Source of the DNA: Panacibacter ginsenosidivorans
Lineage (GTDB): Bacteria; Bacteroidota; Bacteroidia; Chitinophagales; Chitinophagaceae
DNA length: 64,000 bases
Assembly: GCF_007971225.1 (NCBI RefSeq)
Contig: NZ_CP042435.1
Span: 5,211,501-5,275,500 of the forward strand
Direction of reading: 5' to 3'
Below the pieces are notes generated by a model that was given only the letters and a program-made list of their open reading frames with translations, was not told the DNA's origin and searched no databases. Position 1 is the first letter of the stretch. Each line of letters begins with the position of its first letter. Below are positions 17,329 through 26,511 of this stretch, piece after piece. Both the position numbers and the translations under genes were made by a program.

Positions 17329-17879
17329 TGATTCGAAAGTAATAAGAAGTTTGATATTTTTCCTTTTGTACCCAACTGTTTTGATGCTATTGTACATTGT
17401 TGCGTCGCACTCCTGTGCTGAAGAATTGTGAGTCGACATTACATTTTGTGATAGCATTTGACCAAGGATGTTCAGAATGTACAGGAGTGCGACGCAAGAG
17501 AAGCATAATAATATTGCAATAGCCGGGCTCAAAAATCAAGAAAAATATCTGGTACGCAATGAGTTTTTGGGTATCAAAAAAGACCTCACTTTTATTAATT
17601 TCTTTAATTTTGTAAGTTGCTTATAAGTTTAATCTGTACAATAAGTTTTCCTGTATTTTAGTTATATGCTTTGATATCAGAACTAACAGTAGCCAGGATT
17701 GATAACCTTGCTATAAAACTGCTGTTCAGATCAACAGAAAATTTTTTAAGAAAATAACCTGGCCAAAAAAGCATTTACATGGTATTTAGTTGGATTATAA
17801 TTGAATTAAACTTTCTTCAATATATTTTAAAATTTCATAATATTTATTTCTTGCCAAATTCCAAAAGAAAAACCTTATA
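17329..17879. other. Divergent intergenic region between the Crp-type gene and the C25 protease gene
   Basis: It holds the paired repeat (17399-17498). From about 17535 to 17879 it is very AT-rich, and I recognise no gene or RNA; a promoter for the downstream gene must lie here, but no clear TAnnTTTG box was seen. Confidence 0.5.
17399..17498. repeat. Palindromic intergenic repeat, paired arms (locus 9)
   Basis: The left core at 17399-17418 is GTTGCGTCGCACTCCTGTGC and the right core at 17479-17498 is GTACAGGAGTGCGACGCAAG. Both arms carry the same rare change (TCCTG instead of TCTTG), so pairing is preserved. The right outer flank is AGCCGGGCTCAAAAA. Confidence 0.88.
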
Positions 17880-20800
17880 ATGATGAAAAGGGTACTTTAT
17901 TTCATTTTTTTTATTCTTTCCGTGCAGTCGCTGCATGCACAGCAGCCGTTCATGAACGAATGGATAGATTACAATAAAACATATTATAAATTCAAGGTTG
18001 GTCCATTTGGATATGATGCACTTTCTATTCCGATTGCAAAAGGATTAGTTCGTATATCACAACCTTCATTAGCTGCTGTTGGTCTTGGCTCGGTACCAGC
18101 TGAGCAATTTCAATTATGGCGTGATGGAGAAGAAGTTCCTTTATATATTTCTACTTCTTCGGGAGTACTTTCTTCTTCTGACTATATTGAATTCTGGGGA
18201 GAGATGAGTAACGGTAAACCTGATAAATATTTGTATAAGGATAGCACTGCTCAGTTAGCCGACCATACAAGTCTTGAAACAGATTCAGCAGCTTATTTTT
18301 TAACCGTAAATCCAGCAGCTAATAATAAAAGATTCGCAAACGCCACAAATAATACTGTAGGTACTGCATTAACTCCCGAGAGGAATTTTATGTATACCGG
18401 GAAAAGAATATTCAGGGGCTTTATAAATGATGGATTTGGTGTTTTTGTAGAAGAAAAACTGTATTCCTCTTCTTATGATACCGGTGAGGGGCTCGAAAGC
18501 AGAAGTTTAACCAGTACTTCACCAATTTCTCACGTCTTTTCAAATATGTATGTAGATACGCTCGGGAGCACAATGACCCTTGCATTGAATATGGTGGGTG
18601 CTGCACCTAATGACAGGAACATAAAAGTATCGCTCAATAGTGATTCGCTTACGCAATTTCATATGGGATATTTTCAGATAGCGAGAATTGTAATGCCGGG
18701 AATCTCTCCTTTAAAAGTTAAAAGTAATTCCGCGACTTTTCTTATTCAGAATTTAACTGGTAATGGAGATGATTGCAGGATTGGAAAACTTGACCTGGAG
18801 TATCCGCGTTTGTTCAATTTTGGTGGTGTTTCATCTTTTGAATTTTATATAGATGCCTCAGTGAAGGGCAGGTACCTGAAGATAGCTAACTTCAACAGAG
18901 GTACTGCTAATGGGGCACTTTATGATTTCACGAATGGTAAAAGATATATTGGCAATCCAGGTAGTGGAGATACATTAGAGTTTGTACTGGGGCCATCAGT
19001 TGATAAATATCATTTATTGCTTGTTAGAAGTGATGGATCAACTGCAAAAACAATTAACACCATTGAGCAAAGAAATTTTGTAGACTTTTCGAATCCGTCA
19101 AACCAGGGAGATTATCTCATAATCAGTAATCCTTCATTATATGGCAGCGGGTCTGGTAATTATGTACAACAGTATAGTGATTATCGTTCATCAGACAGCG
19201 GAGGAAAATACAACGCAAAAGTGGTCGACATTCATCAGTTAGAAGATCAGTTTGCATATGGTATAAAAATGAATCCTTTATCTGTTAAGAATTTTTTGCG
19301 TTTTTCAAGATCAAATTTTCAAAAGCCACCTGCCTATGTTTTTCTTATTGGGAAAGGTGTCATTTATACTGCTTACCGGCTACAGGAATCGAATCCATTA
19401 ATTACGCAATTAAATCTTGTTCCTGTATTTGGAAGCCCTGGTTCTGATAATTTATTAAGCTCTGATAATTATAATCCCATTCCCACAACTCCTATTGGAA
19501 GGTTATCTGTAGTAACGCCCGATGAAGTTGGTGTTTACCTGGCTAAAGTAAAAGAATATGAGGCAGCTCAGAAGGATACCTCATCAACAAGTATCGCATC
19601 AAATCTTTGGAAGAAAAAAGTGCTGCAACTTGCAGGCGCTAATGATCCTTTAATAGAAAGTATCATTGACAGTTTCCAGGCCAAATATGCCCAGATAATC
19701 GGAGGCCCACTATTTGGTGGAAACGTAAAAACATTCAGTAAATCAACCAGTACGGGCAGCGAGTATGGGCAGGCTGTGCTTCAGTTTACAGACGAATACA
19801 ATAACGGCAGCGCTTTAGTAGAATACCTTGGTCATTCATCATCTACAAGTATTGATTTTAGTCTTGATAACCCTGCCAATTATAGCAATACAGGTAAATA
19901 TCCAATGTTTATTGTAAACGGTTGTCTGGCAGGGAACATTTTTGATTATGATATTAACAGATTAAATAATCGTTCTACTATTTCAGAGAAATTTGTACTG
20001 GAACCTGGAAAAGGAGCAATCGGTTATTTGTCTTCGAGTAACTATGGCGTATTAAATTACCTGGATGTATTTACAGAAAAATTTTATAGTGCCATAACCG
20101 GAACACAATATGGAAATGGATTTGGTAAAGTAGTGCAGGATGGTTTAAAATCATCATTAGATTATACAGGCAATACTGATTTTTATGGCTTAATGCATGC
20201 AGAACAACTTACTTATCACGGAGATCCTGCTATAAAAATGTCTTCTTACAATGCACCTGATTACGCTGTTGACAGTAACGAAATGAGTGTTGAACCAGGT
20301 TATTTGAATGTAGCCATGGATTCTTTAACTGTCAAATTTAATGTTCGTAACCTGGGCAAAGCAACTGGAGATCCTGTTGGTCTGAAATTATACAGGAAAT
20401 ATCCGAACGGGGTTACAGATAATATTTATACAGCTTCGATTCCTGGAGTAAATAGCATAGACAGTTTTTCTTTCAAATTACCAATAGTTGCCAACAGGGA
20501 TAAAGGCACTACAATTATCACTGCTGTTGTTGATGATGAGAACCAGGTTGCAGAATTAAAAGAAGATAACAACGAAGCATCAATAGCGGTAAAAATATCT
20601 GCGGCTGATCTCTTGCCCGTTTCGCCGTATAATTATTCCATCATTAATACAAATAATGTAAATCTTATTGCTTCTACTGCATATGCATTTGACTCACTTA
20701 CGCAATACGTAATGGAACTTGATACAACTTCATTATTCAATTCTCCGCAAAAGCTAACCATGAAGCAAACAGGTACAGGAGGTATCATTGAATTTGATAA

Positions 20801-22778
20801 TGTGCCTTTAGTAATGGATAGTACTGTTTATTTCTGGCGTGTGTCTGAAGACAGCGCAGACAAACACTGGAATACTTTTTCTTTTATATACAGAAGTGCG
20901 GGAAATGCAGGTTTTGAACAGGCGCATTTCTTACAACATACAGAATCAGTTTATAATAAAATAGTGCCCGATTCATCTTCCCGTAGATACAACTTCGGAA
21001 GTAATGTAAATAATATTTTTATTTTGAATTCTATATACACTACCAGTGGTAATGAAGACAACCATTTTAGTGTAGCATTGAATGGTAAAATAATCACCTG
21101 GAGTTCATGTGTAGGGCGCTCTATTATTTTTAATGTATTTGATCCCAAAACTTTTAAACCAATATTGAATATAACAAATCCTTACGGCGCGGCCGCGCCT
21201 TGCGATACGATGCGTCGTTATAACTTTGAATACAGTACGCAAACGGCCGCATCGAGAAAGAATGCAATGGACTTTATGGACAATTATATAAATAATGGCT
21301 ATTATGTTGTAGTTAGAAAAATTTATGATGTTATTTATGGTGGCCCCGACACAGATTGGGCCCCCACAGTTTGGGCAAAAGACACTTTGCTGTATGGTCA
21401 TAACAATTCCTTGTATCATCGTTTAAAAGATCAGGGTACACAAATAGATTCCTTTACATTTCCGAGAACATTCATTTTTGTATACAAGAAAAATGATTCA
21501 ATTACTTATAAACCAGTTTCTGTTTTATCAAGAGGTTTATATGATCGTATCAGCCTTTCGCAGAATTATTATGCGGCTGATACAATCGGAACCATTACTT
21601 CGCCAAAATTTGGCCCCGGCACATCATGGAGTAAAGTAAAATGGTATGGCAAAGCATCAAATAGCAATAGTGAAGCTTCACTCGATGTAATAGCAATTGA
21701 TCAAAATGGTAAAGACACTGTATTGTACAATATTGATACAACCCAGCATGAACTCGATATCTCGGCTATAAATGCAGCAACATATCCTTATGTGCAACTG
21801 CGTATGCATACAACTGATTCGTTAACGATTACACCTTACCAGTTGCAGGATTGGAGTGTTGAATTTACCGCAGTACCTGAAGGTGCTCTTGCAACCAATC
21901 TAGGTCTTGATATTCCTGATGAACTCGTATTCGATTATGACATAAACATTCAGTTTGATACACTGAAAGGGTATGTGATCTTTAAGAACATAAGTACAAC
22001 AGCAATGGGGCCACTGAAAGTAAAAATTATCATGTACGATGCCAATAATACACCGGTTGCATTTAGTGTACCATCTGCAAGAGCACTGCCTGCCGGAGAT
22101 ACCGTGCATATACCATTCCTGCTGAATGTTACAAACCTGGTGCAGGGCAAATACAATTTCTATATTGATATAAATCCAGACAATGATCAGCCGGAACAAT
22201 ATCATTACAATAACTTCCTGTATAAGTATATCAATATTACACGCAACTTTATACTTGCCTCTCATACATTCGATCTTACTGCAAAACCTTTAAATAAAAC
22301 AGTTGAATTGAAATGGACAGTAACAAACGAAACAAATGTGTTAGTGTATAATGTTGAGTTTAGTAAAGATGGTCACAATTTTACAAGCATTGATAAAGTA
22401 GCTCCATCAGGCACAACTACACCATACAATTATTATGGATTTATACATACCAGCCCGGTTAATGGCACAAACTATTACAGAATTAAAATGATTGACAAAG
22501 ATGGTTCTGTTAGATATTCACCGGTACGGCAGGCAGACATAAGTGTTAGTGGAATATTGGTATATCCTAATCCATTCAGGAATACTTTGAATATTATTCT
22601 TAAAGATGCCACAGGTGCTGTTAAATTACGCATGACGGATATTTCAGGCAGAGTAATGCTGCAAAAAGATTTCTCCGGCGCTACAACGCTTAATATTAAT
22701 AACATTACCAGCGGTGTGTACATATTACAGGTTATTGATGGCAGCACCATTCATTCTTTCAAAGTTTATAAACAGTAA
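17880..22778 (+). CDS. C25 (gingipain-like) cysteine peptidase with T9SS type A sorting domain, PorU2-like
   Basis: A 1632-aa exported protein with a signal peptide ending near SLHAQQ (residue 20). Residues about 470-800 match a C25 caspase-fold peptidase: YLGHSSS supplies His652 and VNGCLAG supplies Cys682 as the likely catalytic dyad. A CARDB-like domain follows at about 800-905 (VRNLGKATGDPVGLKLY, DNNEASIAV), then further beta-rich modules with another CARDB-like stretch near 1410 (DQPEQYHYNNF). The C-terminal 75 residues (ILVYPNPFRNTL to SFKVYKQ) are a type A sorting domain. Such proteins are annotated as PorU2-type putative sortases. Whether it processes T9SS cargo or is itself cargo is unknown. 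No other T9SS gene is nearby. Confidence 0.85.
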   Translation: MMKRVLYFIFFILSVQSLHAQQPFMNEWIDYNKTYYKFKVGPFGYDALSIPIAKGLVRISQPSLAAVGLGSVPAEQFQLWRDGEEVPLYISTSSGVLSSSDYIEFWGEMSNGKPDKYLYKDSTAQLADHTSLETDSAAYFLTVNPAANNKRFANATNNTVGTALTPERNFMYTGKRIFRGFINDGFGVFVEEKLYSSSYDTGEGLESRSLTSTSPISHVFSNMYVDTLGSTMTLALNMVGAAPNDRNIKVSLNSDSLTQFHMGYFQIARIVMPGISPLKVKSNSATFLIQNLTGNGDDCRIGKLDLEYPRLFNFGGVSSFEFYIDASVKGRYLKIANFNRGTANGALYDFTNGKRYIGNPGSGDTLEFVLGPSVDKYHLLLVRSDGSTAKTINTIEQRNFVDFSNPSNQGDYLIISNPSLYGSGSGNYVQQYSDYRSSDSGGKYNAKVVDIHQLEDQFAYGIKMNPLSVKNFLRFSRSNFQKPPAYVFLIGKGVIYTAYRLQESNPLITQLNLVPVFGSPGSDNLLSSDNYNPIPTTPIGRLSVVTPDEVGVYLAKVKEYEAAQKDTSSTSIASNLWKKKVLQLAGANDPLIESIIDSFQAKYAQIIGGPLFGGNVKTFSKSTSTGSEYGQAVLQFTDEYNNGSALVEYLGHSSSTSIDFSLDNPANYSNTGKYPMFIVNGCLAGNIFDYDINRLNNRSTISEKFVLEPGKGAIGYLSSSNYGVLNYLDVFTEKFYSAITGTQYGNGFGKVVQDGLKSSLDYTGNTDFYGLMHAEQLTYHGDPAIKMSSYNAPDYAVDSNEMSVEPGYLNVAMDSLTVKFNVRNLGKATGDPVGLKLYRKYPNGVTDNIYTASIPGVNSIDSFSFKLPIVANRDKGTTIITAVVDDENQVAELKEDNNEASIAVKISAADLLPVSPYNYSIINTNNVNLIASTAYAFDSLTQYVMELDTTSLFNSPQKLTMKQTGTGGIIEFDNVPLVMDSTVYFWRVSEDSADKHWNTFSFIYRSAGNAGFEQAHFLQHTESVYNKIVPDSSSRRYNFGSNVNNIFILNSIYTTSGNEDNHFSVALNGKIITWSSCVGRSIIFNVFDPKTFKPILNITNPYGAAAPCDTMRRYNFEYSTQTAASRKNAMDFMDNYINNGYYVVVRKIYDVIYGGPDTDWAPTVWAKDTLLYGHNNSLYHRLKDQGTQIDSFTFPRTFIFVYKKNDSITYKPVSVLSRGLYDRISLSQNYYAADTIGTITSPKFGPGTSWSKVKWYGKASNSNSEASLDVIAIDQNGKDTVLYNIDTTQHELDISAINAATYPYVQLRMHTTDSLTITPYQLQDWSVEFTAVPEGALATNLGLDIPDELVFDYDINIQFDTLKGYVIFKNISTTAMGPLKVKIIMYDANNTPVAFSVPSARALPAGDTVHIPFLLNVTNLVQGKYNFYIDINPDNDQPEQYHYNNFLYKYINITRNFILASHTFDLTAKPLNKTVELKWTVTNETNVLVYNVEFSKDGHNFTSIDKVAPSGTTTPYNYYGFIHTSPVNGTNYYRIKMIDKDGSVRYSPVRQADISVSGILVYPNPFRNTLNIILKDATGAVKLRMTDISGRVMLQKDFSGATTLNINNITSGVYILQVIDGSTIHSFKVYKQ

Positions 22779-22796
22779 TAACAACGCAACTATTTT

Positions 22797-22830
22797 CAAA
22801 AGCCCGGTAATAGAAGCCGGGCTTTTTGTT
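22797..22830 (+). terminator. Intrinsic terminator of the C25 peptidase gene
   Basis: AAAAGCCCGG...CCGGGCTTTTT with an 8-nt loop and T tract, 20 bp after the stop codon. Confidence 0.88.
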
Positions 22831-22914
22831 GGTAGCGGTATTTATTTTTTTTCTTCAGCAATTGTTGTAATACATATTTTACATACCGGGCTTCTGTCTA
22901 TAAATCTAGCTGCT

Positions 22915-22934
22915 GTTGCGTCGCACTCTTGTAC
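22915..22934 (+). repeat. Single repeat arm, left orientation (locus 10)
   Basis: GTTGCGTCGCACTCTTGTAC with a truncated outer flank containing ACCGGGCTTCTGT. The next arm is the right-oriented one at 23923-23952, so tRNA-Arg and ung lie between them. Confidence 0.85.
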
Positions 22935-23006
22935 GAAATAACTTTATGCAGCATTTTGAAAATCTGGAAATCACTTTGAATAATATAAAACAGGACGTGC
23001 TTAAAT

Positions 23007-23043
23007 AAAAAGGCCAGCAAAATCAATCATTTGCTGGCCTTTT
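23007..23043. terminator. Terminator downstream of tRNA-Arg (bidirectional)
   Basis: AAAAGGCCAGCAAA pairs with TTTGCTGGCCTTTT around an 8-nt loop, 24 bp beyond the 3' end of the minus-strand tRNA, with a T-rich tail on the minus strand. Confidence 0.85.
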
Positions 23044-23066
23044 AAAGAGAATTGATTTCTCCGTTG

Positions 23067-23140
23067 TGACCTGGATTGGATTCAAACCAATGACCCACAG
23101 CTTAGAAGGCTGTTGCTCTATTCAACTGAGCTACCAGGCC
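23067..23140 (-). tRNA. tRNA-Arg (anticodon UCU)
   Basis: A 74-nt cloverleaf on the minus strand. The acceptor stem GGCCTGG/CCAGGTC has one G-U pair and discriminator A. The D arm is GCTC...GAGC. The anticodon arm is ACAGC-CTTCTAA-GCTGT with anticodon TCT, reading AGA. The variable loop has five bases and the T arm is ATTGG-TTTGAAT-CCAAT. CCA is not encoded (the following bases are CAACGG). A terminator hairpin follows. Confidence 0.96.
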
Positions 23141-23218
23141 AGTCACTGCAACTTCTCAATTGAGCGGCAGCAAAAGTAAATTTTAATTAGTTTGCACCCA
23201 AACGTAATTCAAAAAAAC

Positions 23219-23890
23219 ATGGATGTAAAAATTGAAGCCTCCTGGAAAGAAGTTTTACATAAAGAATTTGCCAAACCTTATTTTGAACAGATCGTAGCTT
23301 TTTTAAAAATTGAAAAAGCACAGGGTAAGATCATTTATCCGCCTGGGTCATTAATTTTTAACGCCTTTGATAAAACACCTTTTAATAAAGTCAAGATTGT
23401 TATACTTGGCCAGGATCCTTACCACGGAGCCGGACAGGCGCATGGACTTTGTTTTTCTGTTCCTGATGGTGTGCCACCACCACCTTCTTTGCAGAACATA
23501 TATAAGGAACTTAATGCAGATATTGGTATGCCGGTTCCTAAAACAGGTAATCTCACCAAATGGGCCACACAGGGTGTGTTCCTTTTAAATGCTTCGCTTA
23601 CAGTTAGAGCAGGTGAGCCAATGAGCCATGCAAAAATTGGCTGGGCAGATTTTACAGATGCCGTTATAAAAGCAATTTCGACTGAGAAAAAGGGTGTAGT
23701 GTTTTTATTATGGGGCAAATTCGCACAGGATAAACAGGTTCTTATTGATGAAACAAGGCATTATGTTTTAAAAGCGGCGCACCCATCACCATTAAGCGCA
23801 CATAACGGTTTTTTTGGTTGTAAACACTTTAGCAAAGCAAATGGAATACTGAGGCAACAATCATTGGAAGCTATTGACTGGAATCCTTAA
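23219..23890 (+). CDS. ung: Uracil-DNA glycosylase
   Basis: Ung removes uracil from DNA at the start of base-excision repair. From [10 protein letters not shown] the protein is 223 aa, the family length. Family 1 motifs are [18 protein letters not shown] (catalytic Asp and water-activating region), [11 protein letters not shown] and [23 protein letters not shown] (minor-groove loop with catalytic His). The TTG at 23192 would add nine residues but overlaps a likely -7 box (TTAGTTTG, 23187-23194), so it is rejected as the start. Confidence 0.96.
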   Translation: MDVKIEASWKEVLHKEFAKPYFEQIVAFLKIEKAQGKIIYPPGSLIFNAFDKTPFNKVKIVILGQDPYHGAGQAHGLCFSVPDGVPPPPSLQNIYKELNADIGMPVPKTGNLTKWATQGVFLLNASLTVRAGEPMSHAKIGWADFTDAVIKAISTEKKGVVFLLWGKFAQDKQVLIDETRHYVLKAAHPSPLSAHNGFFGCKHFSKANGILRQQSLEAIDWNP

Positions 23891-23922
23891 CTATTTAGAT
23901 TTTGAAACCAATGATGCTATCT

Positions 23923-23952
23923 GTACAAGAGATAAAGTGCTTGCGACGCAAC
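23923..23952 (-). repeat. Degenerate single repeat arm, right orientation (locus 11)
   Basis: GTACAAG, then about seven extra bases, then GTGCTTGCGACGCAAC, followed by a GATGCCAT flank and GCAGCTTGTA. It looks like a right arm with a short internal insertion, between co-directional ung and plsC. Confidence 0.7.
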
Positions 23953-24060
23953 GATGATGCCATGAATACCGCAGCTTGTATTATAAAAAATTGCGGCATT
24001 AACTGAAACTAAAATTCAATGCCGGTATCTTTCTTCATTATAAAAAGATACTTTGAAGTA

Positions 24061-24068
24061 TATATTTG
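24061..24068 (+). promoter_or_regulatory. Candidate -7 box of plsC (TATATTTG)
   Basis: A full TAnnTTTG match, eight bases before the ATG at 24077. It rules out the upstream TTG start at 24053 and predicts a very short leader. Confidence 0.6.
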
Positions 24069-24076
24069 CACACAAC

Positions 24077-24811
24077 ATGAAAGTTTTTAAAGAGATATTT
24101 TGCAGGATATGGTGTTTATGGGCACTAGTGTTATTTGTACCTACTATGTTTATTGCTTTGCCTTTTTATCTCTGTTGTTATATAATAAAAGAGCCTGCTG
24201 CAGCGCACTGGCACCGCAAAGTATCAAAAGTATGGATGACCTTCTTTCTCAATCTTATTGCATGTCCGTTGAAAGTGGTAAGCGCTGAATATTTTAAAAA
24301 AGGAGAGAACTATATTGTTGCATGCAATCATAACAGCTTAATGGATATACCGATAACTACCCCTTTTATGCCACAGGCCAATAAGACCATTGCGAAAACA
24401 ACTTTTGCTTTTATTCCTGTTTTTGGATGGATATACGCTGCCGGCAGTATATTGGTAAACAGGAAAAATGAACAAAGCCGAAGAGACAGTTTTCGTAAAA
24501 TGAAATGGGTGTTGCGCACAGGGCTTGATATGGTTATTTATCCTGAAGGAACGCGTAATCGCACCAATGATCCGCTGAAATCCTTTTACGACGGTGCTTT
24601 TAAGCTTGCTGTTGATACAGGGAAACCAATTATGCCAGCATTATTATTTAATACCCGTAAAGTATTGCCTGCTGAAAAAATATTTTACCTGGAACCACAC
24701 AAAATGGAAATGCATTTTTTACCTCCTGTTGAAAGTACCGGCATTACGGCCAAACAATTAAAAGAAAAAGTGTTTCGTCAAATGTGGGATTACTACGAAG
24801 CCAATAAATAG
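24077..24811 (+). CDS. plsC: 1-acyl-sn-glycerol-3-phosphate acyltransferase
   Basis: PlsC-type enzymes acylate lysophosphatidic acid to phosphatidic acid at the inner membrane. The 244-aa protein has an N-terminal membrane segment (WALVLFVPTMFIALPFYLCC), acyltransferase motif I NHNSLMD (H-X4-D), a VNRKN segment, motif III YPEGTRNRT and motif IV PIMPALL. It could equally be a lipid acyltransferase acting on another lyso-lipid. It appears monocistronic, with its own promoter. Confidence 0.88.
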   Translation: MKVFKEIFCRIWCLWALVLFVPTMFIALPFYLCCYIIKEPAAAHWHRKVSKVWMTFFLNLIACPLKVVSAEYFKKGENYIVACNHNSLMDIPITTPFMPQANKTIAKTTFAFIPVFGWIYAAGSILVNRKNEQSRRDSFRKMKWVLRTGLDMVIYPEGTRNRTNDPLKSFYDGAFKLAVDTGKPIMPALLFNTRKVLPAEKIFYLEPHKMEMHFLPPVESTGITAKQLKEKVFRQMWDYYEANK

Positions 24812-24863
24812 GTTTTGAGTACAGCAAATGATTTCTTAATTTAGTTTTATTAACTCCACCTTT

Positions 24864-26234
24864 ATGAAATATCCAAAACTAATTCATGCTCTGTCTGCAA
24901 ACTCATTTCTCTTTCTGTTTTTGCTGTTTATAACTGCCTCATCGTGCCATAAGGCAGATGAATTAAAACCGCTGCAATCAATTGCTTCAGACGGTGAAGA
25001 TGCATCCGGCGCTGTAACGAAACCTAATATTATTGTTATACTTGGAGATGATATTGGTTATTTTGTTCCTACGGCAGATGGGGGCCAGACATATTCTACT
25101 CCGAATATAGATAAAATGGCCGCGAAGGGGATGCGGTTTACACAATGTTATAGCTCTCCACTTTGTGCACCTTCAAGATTTGCAATTATGACCGGTAAAT
25201 ATAATTTCAGAAATTATGTTGACTGGGGTGTAATGAATCCAAATGAAAAAACATTTGGTACATTACTGAGAGATGCAGGCTATGCAACTTATGTTGCCGG
25301 TAAATGGGAACTGGATGGCGCCGATTCATCTATACGCAGCCTTGGTTTTCCGAGGTACAGCGTGTACAACCCCTCTAAGACAGATCCTCAGGGTTCCCGG
25401 TATAAAGATCCCACTATTTATACAGCGGGAAATTATCTTCCTGCAGCACTTACACAAGGAAAATATGGCGATGATATTTTTACAGATAGCGTACTGAATT
25501 TTGTAAAACAAAATCGAAGGAAAAATTTCTTTGTTTATTTTCCCATTACGCTTTGTCATTATCCTTACAGTCCAACACCGGATGACCCTGAGTTTGCTTC
25601 GTGGAACGCTAAAACAAGCACGCCTGATACTGCATTCTTCCCATCAATGGCAAAGTATATGGATAAAAAAGTAGGGCAAATAATGGATTCATTAGCAGCA
25701 TGGAATCTTTCCAAAAAAACCATTGTAATGTTCATTGGCGATAATGGTACGCCACACTACATTTATTACTATGTAAACGGTGTGCGTTATGAAGGACAAA
25801 AAGGAGAATCAACAACTGCCGGTACACATGTGCCTCTTATTGTGGCATGGCCAGGAAAAATTGCACCAAGACAGGTTAATCCTAACCTGGTTGATTTTAC
25901 AGATTTTCTTCCCACACTTGCAGATGCAGCGGGGATAACTATCCCATCCACATATGGCACTATTGATGGACATAGTTTTTATAACCAGCTTGTTGGCCTT
26001 CCAACAACGCCAAGAGATTGGATATTTTGCCATTATGCACCAGGAACTGAAGGTGGCAATGCATACAAAAGATGGACACAGGATACTACATACAAGCTTT
26101 ATGATTCAACAGGTGCATTTTATAATATTATAACGGACCCTGACGAAAAGTCTCCAATAAAACCTGCAAACAGAACAGCTTATCAAAAACAGCTTGTAAC
26201 AAAATTCCAGAGTATTATGGATGGACTGCATTAA
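24864..26234 (+). CDS. Sulfatase-family lipoprotein
   Basis: An envelope sulfatase of 456 aa. The N terminus is a lipoprotein signal peptide with lipobox-like TASSC near residue 28. Conserved features are VILGDDIG (metal-binding Asp pair), CAPSR with Cys101 in the CxPSR motif that is converted to formylglycine, MTGKYNFRN, AGKWELDG, FIGDNGTPHY and THVPLIVAWPGK. The substrate (sulfated polysaccharide or other ester) is unknown; no polysaccharide-utilisation genes or sulfatase-maturating enzyme are in the window. A weak -7 box (TAGTTTTA) lies at 24842-24849. Confidence 0.9.
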   Translation: MKYPKLIHALSANSFLFLFLLFITASSCHKADELKPLQSIASDGEDASGAVTKPNIIVILGDDIGYFVPTADGGQTYSTPNIDKMAAKGMRFTQCYSSPLCAPSRFAIMTGKYNFRNYVDWGVMNPNEKTFGTLLRDAGYATYVAGKWELDGADSSIRSLGFPRYSVYNPSKTDPQGSRYKDPTIYTAGNYLPAALTQGKYGDDIFTDSVLNFVKQNRRKNFFVYFPITLCHYPYSPTPDDPEFASWNAKTSTPDTAFFPSMAKYMDKKVGQIMDSLAAWNLSKKTIVMFIGDNGTPHYIYYYVNGVRYEGQKGESTTAGTHVPLIVAWPGKIAPRQVNPNLVDFTDFLPTLADAAGITIPSTYGTIDGHSFYNQLVGLPTTPRDWIFCHYAPGTEGGNAYKRWTQDTTYKLYDSTGAFYNIITDPDEKSPIKPANRTAYQKQLVTKFQSIMDGLH

Positions 26235-26294
26235 TTGAGAGGATAATTTTTATAAGACATATTTTGAGCCTACTGATTATTTCTATTAAGCTTC

Positions 26295-26398
26295 GCTTGT
26301 TTAGCATTCTTGTACTGAAGGAAGGCAACCAAGGCAAAAGTTTTGAAAGTTGATTTTACTAGTTGTAGCTCAGAATACATAAGTTTGAGTGACACAAA
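26295..26398. repeat. Degenerate paired repeat (locus 12)
   Basis: The left arm near 26295-26315 is decayed (CTTGTTTAGCATTCTTGTAC), with an upstream TTTTGAGCCTACTG edge. The right arm near 26379-26398 is type II-like (AAGTTTGAGTGACACAAA). It lies between the convergent sulfatase gene and the 301-aa gene. Confidence 0.65.
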
Positions 26399-26511
26399 GA
26401 ACGACGAGTTGTACTCCAAATGCATGCTAAGAAATCTTGCTCATCTACTTTTATCATTACAAAAAAGTAAATTATATTTTACGTGTAATAGTTTATTGGT
26501 GCACACACATT

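Noticed and set aside
23192-23218. Upstream TTG start for ung
   Set aside because: It overlaps the likely -7 box and would lie upstream of the predicted transcription start.
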